Shown here: piece by piece, positions 24,618 through 36,091 of the stretch | Position numbering within the stretch: the first letter of the stretch is position 1 | Layout: every line of letters begins with the position of its first letter | DNA from: Macrostomum hystrix | Lineage: Eukaryota; Platyhelminthes; Macrostomidae | Reading direction: 5' to 3' | Length of the DNA: 64,000 nt | NCBI GenBank assembly: GCA_950097015.1 | Contig: CATNEN010000005.1 | Location: 2,278,501 to 2,342,500, forward strand | Made by a program: the position numbers and the translations under genes | The notes under the pieces: model-generated | The model's database searches: none | The model's input: only the letters and a program-made list of their open reading frames with translations | What the model was told of the DNA's origin: nothing

Positions 24618-27100
24618 ATCGTGCAGCCACAGCACTGCAGACTGCACAAACCATGAAGCCACAGCACTGCAGGCTGCACAAACCATGAAGCCACAGCACT
24701 GCAGACTGCACAAACCATGAAGCCACAGCACTGCAGACTGCACAAACCATGAAGCCACAGCACTGCAGACTGCACAAACCATGAAGCCACAGCACTGCAG
24801 ACTGCACAAACCATGAAGCCACAGCACTGCAGACTGCACAAACCATGAAGCCACAGCACTGCAGACTGCACAAACAATGAAGCCACAGCACTGCAGACTG
24901 CACAAACCATGAAGCCACAGCACTGCAGGCTGCACAAACCATGAAGCCACAGCACTGCAGACTGCACAAACCATGAAGCCACAGCACTGCAGACTGCACA
25001 AACCATGAAGCCACAGCACTGCAGGCTGCACAAACCATGAAGCCACAGCACTGCAGACTGCACAAACCATGAAGCCACAGCACTGCAGACTGCACAAACC
25101 ATGAAGCCACAGCACTGCAGGCTGCACAAACCATGAAGCCACAGCACTGCAGACTGCACAAACCATGAAGCCACAGCACTGCAGACTGCACAAACCATGA
25201 AGCCACAGCACTGCAGACTGCACAAACCATGAAGCCACAGCACTGCAGGCTGCACAAACCATGAAGCCACAGCACTGCAGACTGCACAAACCATGAAGCC
25301 ACAGCACTGCAGACTGCACAAACCATGAAGCCACAGCACTGCAGACTGCACAAACCATGAAGCCACAGCACTGCAGACTGCACAAACCATGAAGCCACAG
25401 CACTGCAGACTGCACAAACCATGAAGCCACAGCACTGCAGACTGCACAAACCATGAAGCCACAGCACTGCAGGCTGCACAAACCATGAAGCCACAGCACT
25501 GCAGACTGCACAAACCATGAAGCCACAGCACTGCAGGCTGCACAAACCATGAAGCCACAGCACTGCAGGCTGCACAAACCATGAAGCCACAGCACTGCAG
25601 ACTGCACAAACCATGAAGCCACAGCACTGCAGACTGCACAAACCATGAAGCCACAGCACTGCAGACTGCACAAACCATGAAGCCACAGCACTGCAGACTG
25701 CACAAACCATGAAGCCACAGCACTGCAGACTGCACAAACCATGAAGCCACAGCACTGCAGGCTGCACAAACCATGAAGCCACAGCACTGCAGACTGCACA
25801 AACCATGAAGCCACAGCACTGCAGACTGCACAAACCATGAAGCCACAGCACTGCAGACTGCACAAACCATGAAGCCACAGCACTGCAGACTGCACAAACC
25901 ATGAAGCCACAGCACTGCAGGCTGCACAAACCATGAAGCCACAGCACTGCAGACTGCACAAACCATGAAGCCACAGCACTGCAGACTGCACAAACCATGA
26001 AGCCACAGCACTGCAGACTGCACAAACCATGAAGCCACAGCACTGCAGACTGCACAAACCATGAAGCCACAGCACTGCAGACTGCACAAACCATGAAGCC
26101 ACAGCACTGCAGACTGCACAAACCATGAAGCCACAGCACTGCAGACTGCACAAACAATGAAGCCACAGCACTGCAGACTGCACAAACCATGAAGCCACAG
26201 CACTGCAGACTGCACAAACCATGAAGCCACAGCACTGCAGACTGCACAAACCATGAAGCCACAGCACTGCAGGCTGCACAAACCATGAAGCCACAGCACT
26301 GCAGACTGCACAAACCATGAAGCCACAGCACTGCAGACTGCACAAACCATGAAGCCACAGCACTGCAGGCTGCACAAACCATGAAGCCACAGCACTGCAG
26401 ACTGCACAAACCATGAAGCCACAGCACTGCAGACTGCACAAACCATGAAGCCACAGCACTGCAGGCTGCACAAACCATGAAGCCACAGCACTGCAGACTG
26501 CACAAACCATGAAGCCACAGCACTGCAGGCTGCACAAACCATGAAGCCACAGCACTGCAGGCTGCACAAACCATGAAGCCACAGCACTGCAGACTGCACA
26601 AACCATGAAGCCACAGCACTGCAGACTGCACAAACCATGAAGCCACAGCACTGCAGACTGCACAAACCATGAAGCCACAGCACTGCAGACTGCACAAACA
26701 ATGAAGCCACAGCACTGCAGACTGCACAAACCATGAAGCCACAGCACTGCAGACTGCACAAACCATGAAGCCACAGCACTGCAGACTGCACAAACCATGA
26801 AGCCACAGCACTGCAGGCTGCACAAACCATGAAGCCACAGCACTGCAGACTGCACAAACCATGAAGCCACAGCACTGCAGACTGCACAAACCATGAAGCC
26901 ACAGCACTGCAGGCTGCACAAACCATGAAGCCACAGCACTGCAGACTGCACAAACCATGAAGCCATAGAACTGCAGACTGCACAAACCATGAAGCCATAG
27001 AACTGCAGACTGCACAAACCATGAAGCCATAGAACTGCAGACTGCACAAACCATGAAGCCATAGAACTGCAGACTCCACAAACCATTAAGCCACAGAACT
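24618..27100. repeat. 2.5-kb 32-bp array with third-unit variant
   Basis: About 77 nearly identical 32-bp units, core CACAAACCATGAAGCCACAG. One position alternates A or G (GCAGACTG or GCAGGCTG). In places the G form falls every third unit, giving a 96-bp higher-order period. The right end has older units with ATAGAACTG. Because 32 is not a multiple of three and the minus strand has no stop in any phase, all three minus frames stay open for over 800 codons. None is a gene. Confidence 0.97.
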
Positions 27101-27499
27101 GGAGACTCCTCCACAGAACTGAAGCCACAGAACATGAATGAAGCTTTCTAATATTCGTTAAAGCAACAAGTCTTGCGATATATTAGATCTTCTAATAGGA
27201 AAAGTCCCTACCTCGCTAGTGTATTTTCCGTGAAAATCAGCATTTATTACATTTTCCAAGAAACTGAGTATCCCGTCCTTATTCTAGTGGTCCTTTGGAA
27301 AAGCATTTAGAATTGATTTAAATGACAAGCAGGCCCATTTGTCATTTTTACATCACAAATCAGTGTTTTAGTCTATGTCTTTTGCGTTTCCGACTGCCTG
27401 CAAAGGCTTGCAGTTATAAAACCAGAATAATTGTTTCGAAAATACGTCTCGCATATGTGAATTATTTGGCTAAAAAAATTAAACTGCAGTAATCGCAGC
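27101..27499. other. 5' flank of the Ig/GCC2 gene
   Basis: No coding evidence. It ends with AAATTAAACTGCAG about 20 bases before the start codon, an acceptor-like site. Confidence 0.35.
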
Positions 27500-30400
27500 A
27501 TGTTGATAAAATTGCTTATATTCTTGTTAATACCGATGCCGCAGTTTATAAGCCTATCTGAGGCTGCAGTGCTCTCAGGAAAAAGGCAATACAAACCGGC
27601 TAGAAGAAGTCGCCCGATTGATATGAGAACAAAAGATTCACCGTTTAGCACTGCTAGCACCAGTCCGTTTATGTTCCTACAGCGCAACGCTATCAATAAT
27701 CCGGTTTTTTACCTGCACTCTGGGTTAGTAAACCAGCTGGTAATCATACCTTGCTACTTAGCCACTGACAGCACACAATTCGCCTATGACAATGGGACAG
27801 ATATGGCTTGGTATAGACGACTGGAATCTGTGCATAATCCAAGAGCTTTTCCTAGCATTAGCGACAGTCAGGGTCGCATTCTGGTGAGACAATGCTTAAA
27901 TGTATGTTTTATGCAGTCTAATCTGCAGGAAGATATTCTAAACCGTTAAGAATGGATTTTATAATTCTAGTTAGAAGGGATTCTAATCCGTTTGGAGGGA
28001 TTCTAACTCATTAGAGGTGATTCTACACCGTTATAATTAGGGATTCTAATCCCGTTATAATTAGGGATTCTAATCCCGTTAGAATTAGGGATTCTAATCC
28101 CGTTAGAATTAGGGATTCTAATCCCGTTAGAATTAGGGATTCTAATCCCGTTAGAATTAGCGATTCTAATCCCGTTAGAATTAGGGATTCTAACCCGTTA
28201 AATAGGGATTCTAGCCTATTAGAATTAGGGATTCTAATCCATTAGAATTAGGGATTCTAATCCCGTTAGAATTAGGGATTCTAATCCCGTTAGAGTTAGG
28301 GATTCTAATCCCGTTAGAATTAGGGATTCTAATCCCGTTAGAATTAGGGATTCTAATCCCGTTAGAATTAGGGATTCTAATCCCGTTTGAATGGATCTGT
28401 GAAGCCCAGCCACAATTGATCTACGATTTGTTTCAGATTCTTGAACCTCTTATCGGTTACAGCTGGTACTTGTGTGACACGGCGTTCACTGCCAAGCTGA
28501 AGCACGCGCAGAATTACAATCAATTCTACAATCAGTTCAATATGGGCCAGTTAAAAATGGATTGGAACTATTATCAGGACTTTTCTGAGTTTAACAAGGG
28601 CCAATTCAAGCATTACATTTTCGTTAATGAGCTGTCTGTCACTGAGATTTTCATATTCATGAATGCTTCCATGGCGATACAACGAACAGACATAGCATTC
28701 GAGATGGAACAGATGATTAAACCAGAGGAGATAGGGTGCGTGTGACGAGCGTCTCACTGACTGTTCTGTATTCTGATTTCTCATGGCCGATTTTCCATCT
28801 ACCAAATGACCCACGTTCCATCTACCAAATGACGCACTTTCCATCTACCAAATGATGCACATTCGATCTACCAAATGACGCACTTTCCATCTACCAAATG
28901 ACCCACGTTCCATCTACCAAATGACGCACTTTCCATCTACCAAATGACCCACGTTCCATCTACCAAATGATGCACATTCCATCTACCAAATGACGCACTT
29001 TCCATCTACCAAATGACCCACGTTCCATCTACCAAATGACGCACTTTCCATCTACCAAATGACCCACGTTCCATCTACCAAATGACGCACTTTCCATCTA
29101 CCAAATGACCCACGTTCCATCTACCAAATGATGCACATTCCATCTACCAAATGAAGCACTTTCCATCTACCAAATGACCCACGTTCCATCTACCAAATGA
29201 AGCACTTTCCATCTACCAAATGACGCACTTTCCATCTACCAAATGACCCACGTTCCATCTACCAAATGATGCACATTCCATCTACCAAATGACCCACGTT
29301 CCATCTACCAAATGATGCACATTCGATCTACCAAATGACGCACGTTCCATCTACCAAATGACGCACTTTCCATCTACCAAATGACGCACGTTCCATCTAC
29401 CAAATGACGCACTTTCCATCTACCAAATGACGCACGTTCCATCTACCAAATGACGCACTTTCCATCTACCAAATGACCCACGTTCCATCTACCAAATGAC
29501 CCACGTTCCATCTACCAAATGACCCACGTTCCATCTACCAAATGACGCACTTTCCATCTACCAAATGACGCACGTTCCATCTACCAAATGACGCACTTTC
29601 CATCTACCAAATGACCCACGTTCCATCTACCAAATGACGCACTTTCCATCTACCAAATGACGCACTTTCCATCTACCAAATGACGCACTTTCCATCTACC
29701 AAATGACCCACGTTCCATCTACCAAATGACGCACTTTCCATCTACCAAATGACCCACGTTCCATCTACCAAATGACGCACTTTCCATCTACCAAATGACC
29801 CACGTTCCATCTACCAAATGAGCCACGTTCCATCTACCAAATGATGCACATTCGATCTACCAAATGACGCACTTTCCATCTACCAAATTACCCACGTTCC
29901 ATCTACCAAATGACCCACGTTCCATCTACCAAATGACCCACGTTCCATCTACCAAATGACGCACATTCCATCTACCAAATGATGCACATTCGATCTACCA
30001 AATGACGCACTTTCCATCTACCAAATGACGCACTTTCCATCTACCAAATGACCCACGTTCCATCTACCAAATGACGCACTTTCCATCTACCAAATGACGC
30101 ACTTTCCATCTACCAAATGACCCACGTTCCATCTACCAAATGACGCACTTTCCATCTACCAAATGACCCACGTTCCATCTACCAAATGACGCACTTTCCA
30201 TCTACCAAATGACGCACTTTCCATCTACCAAATGACGCACTTTCCATCTACCAAATGACCCACGTTCCATCTACCAAATGACGCACTTTCCATCTACCAA
30301 ATGACGCACTTTCCATCTACCAAATGACCCACGTTCCATCTACCAAATGATGCACATTCCATCTACCAAATGACGCACTTTCCATCTACCAAATGACCCA

Positions 30401-33020
30401 CGTTCCATCTACCAAATGATGCACATTCCATCTACCAAATGACGCACTTTCCATCTACCAAATGACCCACGTTCCATCTACCAAATGATGCACATTCCAT
30501 CTACCAAATGACCCACGTTCCATCTACCAAATGACGCACGTTCCATCTACCAAAATGACGCACTTTCCATCTACCAAATGAGCCACGTTCCATCTACCAA
30601 ATGAGCCACGTTCCATCTACCAAATGTCCCACGTTTCATCTACCAAATGACGCACGTTCCATCTACCAAATGACATACACGCACACAGATACCGTACGCA
30701 GGCACACGCACACACAGGTGTGTACATCTGCCCTGACTTTCTCATCGTCAGGCAGTGTATACTCTCACTGTGCCTTGGAGGTTGGCCATCAGGGGCGTGA
30801 ATTGCATGACAAGCCCCCAAGCCTTCTCACCGCGGCTGCGGCCCAAATAAATGTGGCCTAGCCGTGGAATCAAACTCAGTGACCTTGGTGCGAGAGGCAA
30901 ACGCGTTAACCGCTCTGCCACTCACCCCCACCAAATGAGCCACGTTCCATGCATCAAATGACCAATAATCCGTCCACCCAACGACTGCCTTATCACCAGG
31001 CTAATTAAGATCACACTTCTACGCATTCTGGAGGCAGAGTGTCGCGATAATCCTGAATTATTCTGCGAGAATCCCACCGTAGACCTAGTCCTGCCAATAA
31101 TTGACAGCGAATCCAGCATCACAATGCAGAGCAGGATGAAGATGTACTTGTCTAACGAGCGACTACTCAAACTTGGCGCGGACTCGTTCATTCAGAATCG
31201 AAAAAATGCAATTAAAAGGGTTGGTTTTACTCTGATCGTATCGTTGCTAGCTCATATTCTAGTAGATGCCGTCCAAATGATCAGCATTCAGCATATATCG
31301 GAATTTGAATTTATATAAAAAATAGATATCAACTTTTAATCCGTTTCAGTTTTTATCATTTATTATTTTCTTTCTTGTGATTGCTTGTTTATTATGTTTT
31401 TTATTTTGTTATAGTACTAATATAGTTTTATTAGCAATTTAATAATCACATTAAATAGTGTTTATTCTTTTTTATCAAACATTGACATGAAGTTTCGTTT
31501 ATAAGCATCTATGACGTGCCTTTTTGCTTTTTCTAAGCATAGAAAAATAGATTATAACAAATAATATTTTTTATACCTGATTCTGTATTCACTTTATTGA
31601 TCTTTCACTATCTATCGATTTTTTCTATCTATCGGTTTTTATTTATTGATATCTTTAATTTATTTTTTTTATCTGTACTTTTTATTTATCGACTTTTTCA
31701 AGTTTTTTATCGATCCTTTTATCGATTGATTATCGAATTCTTCTTCCGTTTAACGATAGTTAATTTTGAACTTAAGTCGTCTTGTCCATAACAACAAAAT
31801 TGTTTTAAACTGTTTTCTTCGATGTTCTCAGATATCTGTCAAATGGGACATCACTAGCCAATCGGTGGATCTGGGCGGGCTCAACCTACTCAATCGATAT
31901 CCGATGATCTTTAAATTATCGATCACATCTATGGTGCAGGCCAAAAGCGACTGCGTTGGCAGCGGATCATATCTGAGCGTCAAATATGATTGGGAATGTG
32001 GTAAGTGAGCTCCACTCGCGATGATTATCCCATTTACGCCCTTGAAGCGTGGTTAATAACGTTACTTTTGCTTAAGTTCTCCAAGCGCCCTCTGAATACT
32101 ATTGGCCCGTGTTGCATGATGGGGTTTCTATTTTTAGAATACTTTATCAACCCAATCACGTGACTAGCCATATCGATCAATAATATGCCAGCCAATCACA
32201 ACCGCCTAAAACTATCACGTGACTTTCTATTAATTTGGCGATTCGCTCAGTTCTGTGCCGCCCAGGCTACTATCTCGAGAACCAGCCGTGGGTTCAGGCG
32301 GCCTCGGAGACCAATTCAATCTGTCACCTGTGTCCAGTGGGCAGCTACAGCAGCGAATGGGGTAGCGTGGTATGCCACGAGTGTCCACCGGGTCAGACTA
32401 CTAGAGAAGTTGGCTCTACCGCAGTTTCAAAGTGTATTCCGACTGCCGCCTACGAACTGGAGAATAATATTAAAGAGCTGCTAACCTATTTCCGTGTGCG
32501 GGCGGCAGATGACTACAAAAAGTACACTCTGCTAGCTGCTATTCTACTCGCACCTTGGGTCCTGTTTGTTATTTTTGTAAGTTACGGATCTATATTATAG
32601 ACGTAAATTTCTTGTTGTGTAAAGTTATGGTTAGGGGTGTGTCAGATGGCCTTGAAAGAGCCAGGATCACGTGATGGGATGATGCATCAGCTTGACCAGA
32701 ATGTTTTGATAATTAACACTGATATTTAGACATGAGATTTAAATGTTGAGAAACGCTGAGATTTCGACGTTGTGAGATTTCAGCGTTGTGAAATTTAGGG
32801 TTTGAGAAATGCCTTCTAGTTACGAAAGAGTAATAACATGACAGTTAAGACTAATTGAAACTTCTAATTTACAATGCAGCTGCTTGTGACCATAGCCTAC
32901 GACAAGACCGAGATATCCGACGCGGAGCATCGATTCAAACTGGAACGCGAGCTGGGTCGAATTCTACTCCAGATTCGTCGAAATTATAACACTCTTGTAG
33001 ACGAGGACTTACGCTTGTAA
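27500..33020 (+). CDS. type I membrane protein, Ig-like domain plus GCC2/GCC3-like cysteine module (ZPBP-like)
   Basis: Six predicted exons: 27500-27883, 28437-28735, 31000-31219, 31832-32000, 32266-32576 and 32880-33020. Phases agree and the total is 1524 nt, giving 507 residues. Residues 1-22 form a signal peptide (MLIKLLIFLLIPMPQFISLS). Residues about 85-145 look Ig-like: LVIIPCYLA, then DMAWYRRL, then across the first junction RIL|ILEPL and YSWYLCD. A helix-rich middle follows. Residues about 377-414 carry CHLCPVGSYSSEWG and CHECPPGQTT, the C..CP.G pattern of GCC2/GCC3 modules. A single membrane helix spans about 445-467, then a 40-residue basic/acidic tail ends DEDLRL. Ig followed by a Cys-rich C.PG module recalls zona-pellucida-binding proteins of sperm, though those lack this membrane helix. 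That assignment is tentative. Introns 1 and 2 hold arrays. The exon 3 donor GTTGGT is weak. Confidence 0.7.
27955..28392. repeat. 24-bp self-complementary array in intron 1
   Basis: About 18 units containing GGGATTCTAATCCC and ATTCTAATCCCGTTAGAAT. Both are inverted repeats (GGGATT/AATCCC with a 2-base spacer, ATTCTAA/TTAGAAT with a 5-base spacer), so each unit can form hairpins in either register. Confidence 0.95.
28785..30672. repeat. 23-bp array in intron 2, three interleaved variants
   Basis: About 82 copies of a 23-bp unit, core CCATCTACCAAATGACGCAC. Three versions end ACGCACTTT, ACCCACGTT or ATGCACATT and are interleaved in partly repeated orders. It fills most of the 2.3-kb second intron of the Ig/GCC2 gene. 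Confidence 0.96.
30780..30938 (-). repeat. tRNA-derived SINE, minus strand (family A)
   Basis: On the minus strand it reads GTGAGTGGCAGAGCGGTTAA (A-box-like), then CTCGCACCAAGG, then GAGTTTGATTCCACGG (B-box-like) and GGCCACAT. The same order occurs on the plus strand near 51806, so these are two copies of one dispersed family. It lies inside intron 2 of the Ig/GCC2 gene, just after the array. Confidence 0.75.
31320..31830. other. A+T-rich part of intron 3
   Basis: Part of the third intron of the Ig/GCC2 gene. It holds a degenerate run of ATCGATT and TATCTATC motifs at about 31590-31740. No gene or RNA seen. Confidence 0.4.
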
Positions 33021-33934
33021 CCTTTGGTTGGGGAAATTTTTCTAGTGCTTGTCGTACTACTGACTCTAGTGCAGTGAGTAGTTTATGTATAGAATATTTT
33101 GTTAAGTAAACTTTTTTTCTTTTTAGCTGTAAAAGGAGAAACATAAGTCTGTAAACATGTCATCTAATAATATATACTAGCTTTGCTTTTGCTAGAGAAA
33201 AAGTTTTTGATGTTAAGAGATAAGATTTTATGAACACTAAAAATATAATTAACTTATTAAAAACCGTTTTAGATAAATAAAAAAAGATAACTAACCCACT
33301 GGGGGAAGATTTACAGACTGACAAAACCACACCCAAGAATTTATTGCTCAAGGACTTCGATTGATTCCTTCAGGTTGAGATTCGAACCCCCGACCTTTGA
33401 GTAAATTCACTCCAAGTTGGACCCAGTTTGTAAATCACATTTTTGCAGAGAAATCTAGCAAAAATTCGGCGATATATACTCGTTCATTCTACTTAGACAG
33501 TAGTTAAGGAGCGAAAATTTCGGCGAAATCTACAATAATTATTTTCATACCCTCAGCACATTAAACTAGAGTATTTAAGCGTGTATATATATGGTGTGGA
33601 ACAAAAGTACATCAGGTTGCTGCAGTCAAAAATATCTGCTTTCCAGGCCAATTGAAAAAGATAATAGTATACTATATTACTAGAATGAGTGTAGAAGAAG
33701 ATTGAAGAACTAGTGGCTCCACCTATTTGCGTACACCCCCCTGCCCTGCGACCCTCGTGCGCACACTTAAACAATTTGACAAGTCCATTTTTAAGAGTCA
33801 GGCCATATTTTGTTCCATTTAGTTACAATTGACAGACTGCATGCATGATATAAAGTATAGGAATTTGCCTAAGACTACAACAGCATATACATATCACTTG
33901 AGTGTAAGGCGTAAGCCATGCTATACTCCTTTAC
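33021..33934. other. spacer with possible poly(A) signal and tRNA-like patch
   Basis: AATAAA at 33276-33281 may end the Ig/GCC2 transcript. At 33362-33430 the minus strand has GGGGGTTCGAATCTC, a B-box-like stretch, perhaps a SINE fragment. No gene seen. Confidence 0.35.
33276..33281 (+). promoter_or_regulatory. possible poly(A) signal of the Ig/GCC2 gene
   Basis: An AATAAA hexamer about 255 bp after the stop codon. Position is plausible; it is otherwise unproven. Confidence 0.35.
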
Positions 33935-34225
33935 ATTCTGCATATCACTAGAACTAGCTGAAGTTGAATTAGTAGAATTTGTCGAGTTAACGGATGTTTA
34001 CAAGTTAACCGAAGTTGATGAGTTAACGGAATTCGACAAAGTAACGGAAGTTGGAAAGTTTCGAAACTTTTACGAATTGATAGAAGCTGACGAATTAACG
34101 GAAGTTGACGAGTTAGCGGAAGTTGACAAGTTAACGAAAGTTGACGAGTTAACGGAAGTTGACGAGTTAACGGAAGTTGACGAGTTAACGGAAGTTAACA
34201 TGTTAACTAATTTTAACGAGTTGAC
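33935..34225. repeat. 18-bp array (GAGTTAACGGAAGTTGAC)
   Basis: About 16 copies of GAGTTAACGGAAGTTGAC and variants. A 127-codon plus-strand frame reads it as a six-residue repeat ELTEVD, but nothing flanking looks coding. A diverged second locus of the same unit lies at 37570-37790. Confidence 0.9.
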
Positions 34226-34785
34226 TAAATTTGGCGAATACAGAAGATTTCTTGACTTTTTGCGTCAACTTTTTCGATTGGTTCATCGAATGGTCTTTTA
34301 AGAATGATTGACAGAGACTGACATTGCACGGAAATGGAAATAGCGTTTCACAATGTGCTGGGAAAATGAGGCTTCTGTGACATAATTTAAATACATTCGG
34401 AGATGCTGGAATTGGAAGCATATGCACTTTCAGCTAGCATTTTAGCTTTTTACTCAACTTATTTTGCCATACACTACTCCACTCTATACTGTATGATAGA
34501 GGCCCTCGTTTAGCAAAAAACATTTCCGCAACACGATCTGTTAGAGAAGAGAAAATATTTTCGTGGGACTCGTAAAATTCAAAGATTTTCACACGAAGCT
34601 GGATCGCAAAGAGACTAGTGGAGTTAATTGAAATTTGAACGTGGAAAGTACTTTTACCTTGGACTTTCACAAATATGTTTTTTAGGTTTTTCTATCAGCT
34701 TTTCTCACGAAAGACCCCACGATTATTATCTTATGGTCATTAATATATGTACGAGTAGTTATATAGTAAGTTTCTTATCTATATA

Positions 34786-35095
34786 ATAATAATAATAATA
34801 ATAATTGATTACACCTGCCCCAATTGGGTCAGATGTGCAGCCGACAGCACAGCCGCAGCTAATGCGCGGCGCATCTGAAGGGTGCGTACAGCTGTTCAGT
34901 CCATGGACTGGGGGGACGCCACACCCACCTTCAATTATCCCAGCTGATGCTGGTACCCATTTAACAGCTGGGTGAACTGAAGCAATGCAGAGTTAAGTGT
35001 CTTGCTAAAGGTCACAAATTGTTCCTGTGGAGTCGGGAATCGGACCCCCGACCTTGAAGTCGTGAGTCCGACGCCCTAACCACTAGACTACAACC
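34786..35095 (-). repeat. tRNA-derived SINE, nearly full length (family B)
   Basis: On the minus strand it opens with a tRNA-like head: TAGTCTAGTGGTTAGGGCGT and, further on, GGGGGTCCGATTCCCGACTC. A body follows, whose complement contains TTAAGTGTCTTGCTAAAGG, recalling the conserved core of MIR-like SINEs. It ends in a short (ATT)n tail at about 34786-34805. A second copy is at 37790-38045. Confidence 0.8.
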
Positions 35096-36091
35096 TACTA
35101 TATCTATATTATCTTATCTATATGCATTATATTATACGCATGTGGGTTTCTAAAAAGCCGAAGCTTAAGTTAGCTGAACAAAGTTTTTATAGTCGAGCTT
35201 CGGGAGATAACGATTTTTTAGATAGATTAAACTAAAGTTGTTAGAGGCAAATAAATAATAGTTATTCCTTATTTTTCTGTCTAGTGTCGAGACAGTTTTT
35301 CTCTCATGTGTACATTTATTTAGTGTTTCGCAGAGATCCGCTACTTTGGTCTCTGTGACCCCACAGTACACGTCTCGTAGTCAGTTTAAATTTAGTGCAA
35401 ATTCGGCATTTTACCCACATTCTCAATTCTGGACAAATATGAAATGAGGTCCTGGTCTATATGTACATCGTGAGGGCATTCCTTCCTCGAAGTCTGATTT
35501 AGTGTACATTCATATATGGTATGATCATCATCCTGGCGGTGAACCAATTTGGGCGATGAATCTATTTTTAGATTATGTCCAGTGACTGATGAGGTTTCCT
35601 TCCTCCTCTATTTACCCTCCACCCGCAATATCAAGTCCAGACCATAGAGCTTTAATGCTCGCTCCAGTAGAATCACGCCACCCGCGCGTGCGCCAACCCC
35701 AACCTCCTCACCCAACCAGCACTTTTCTTTCCAAAATGAGGGTGGGTGACTGCTAACCAAGCACGAAGGATTGTAATTGGAGTAGTGTACGTTTCTCTCT
35801 TACCCTGACATTTTTGGATCTTCGTGCCTGAACACGTCATCGTAAAATCCTCCTGCCTCTCTTCGAAGTCTGAATGTGAGCGTGGCGTACAACGGACGGA
35901 AATTACGGACTATATAACAAACTTTAAAGACAAATTTTTACCGACGGAAGACGTTAGAAACTAGAAGAAGTAACGTCAAGCTAACTTTTGAAGGACATTT
36001 TAAATTATTTATTGCAGAAAAGCTGCTGATTTAGGCTCTAGCTTTACCCAGACACAAATCAAATAGGTAAAAGACGACCTATTATTTTAGA
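35096..36091. other. 5' flank of the START gene
   Basis: No coding frame of quality. The last bases read CTATTATTTTAG|AATG, an acceptor-like site one base before the START-gene ATG. Confidence 0.35.

Noticed and set aside
24550-27135. Three minus-strand frames of about 830-860 codons
   Set aside because: They are translations of a stop-free 32-bp tandem array in three phases, with no start context, domain or flanking coding sequence.
28785-30672. CRISPR-like array of regular repeats
   Set aside because: There are no unique spacers; units are contiguous and the locus is an intron of an animal gene. The same holds for every array in the window.
33918-34301. 127-codon frame with ELTEVD repeats
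   Set aside because: It is an 18-bp satellite in a coincidental frame; the same satellite at 37570 is not open.
35005-35095. A functional tRNA gene on the minus strand
   Set aside because: The tRNA-like head is joined to a SINE body and tail, and a second copy exists at 37960-38045, so it is a retroelement head.
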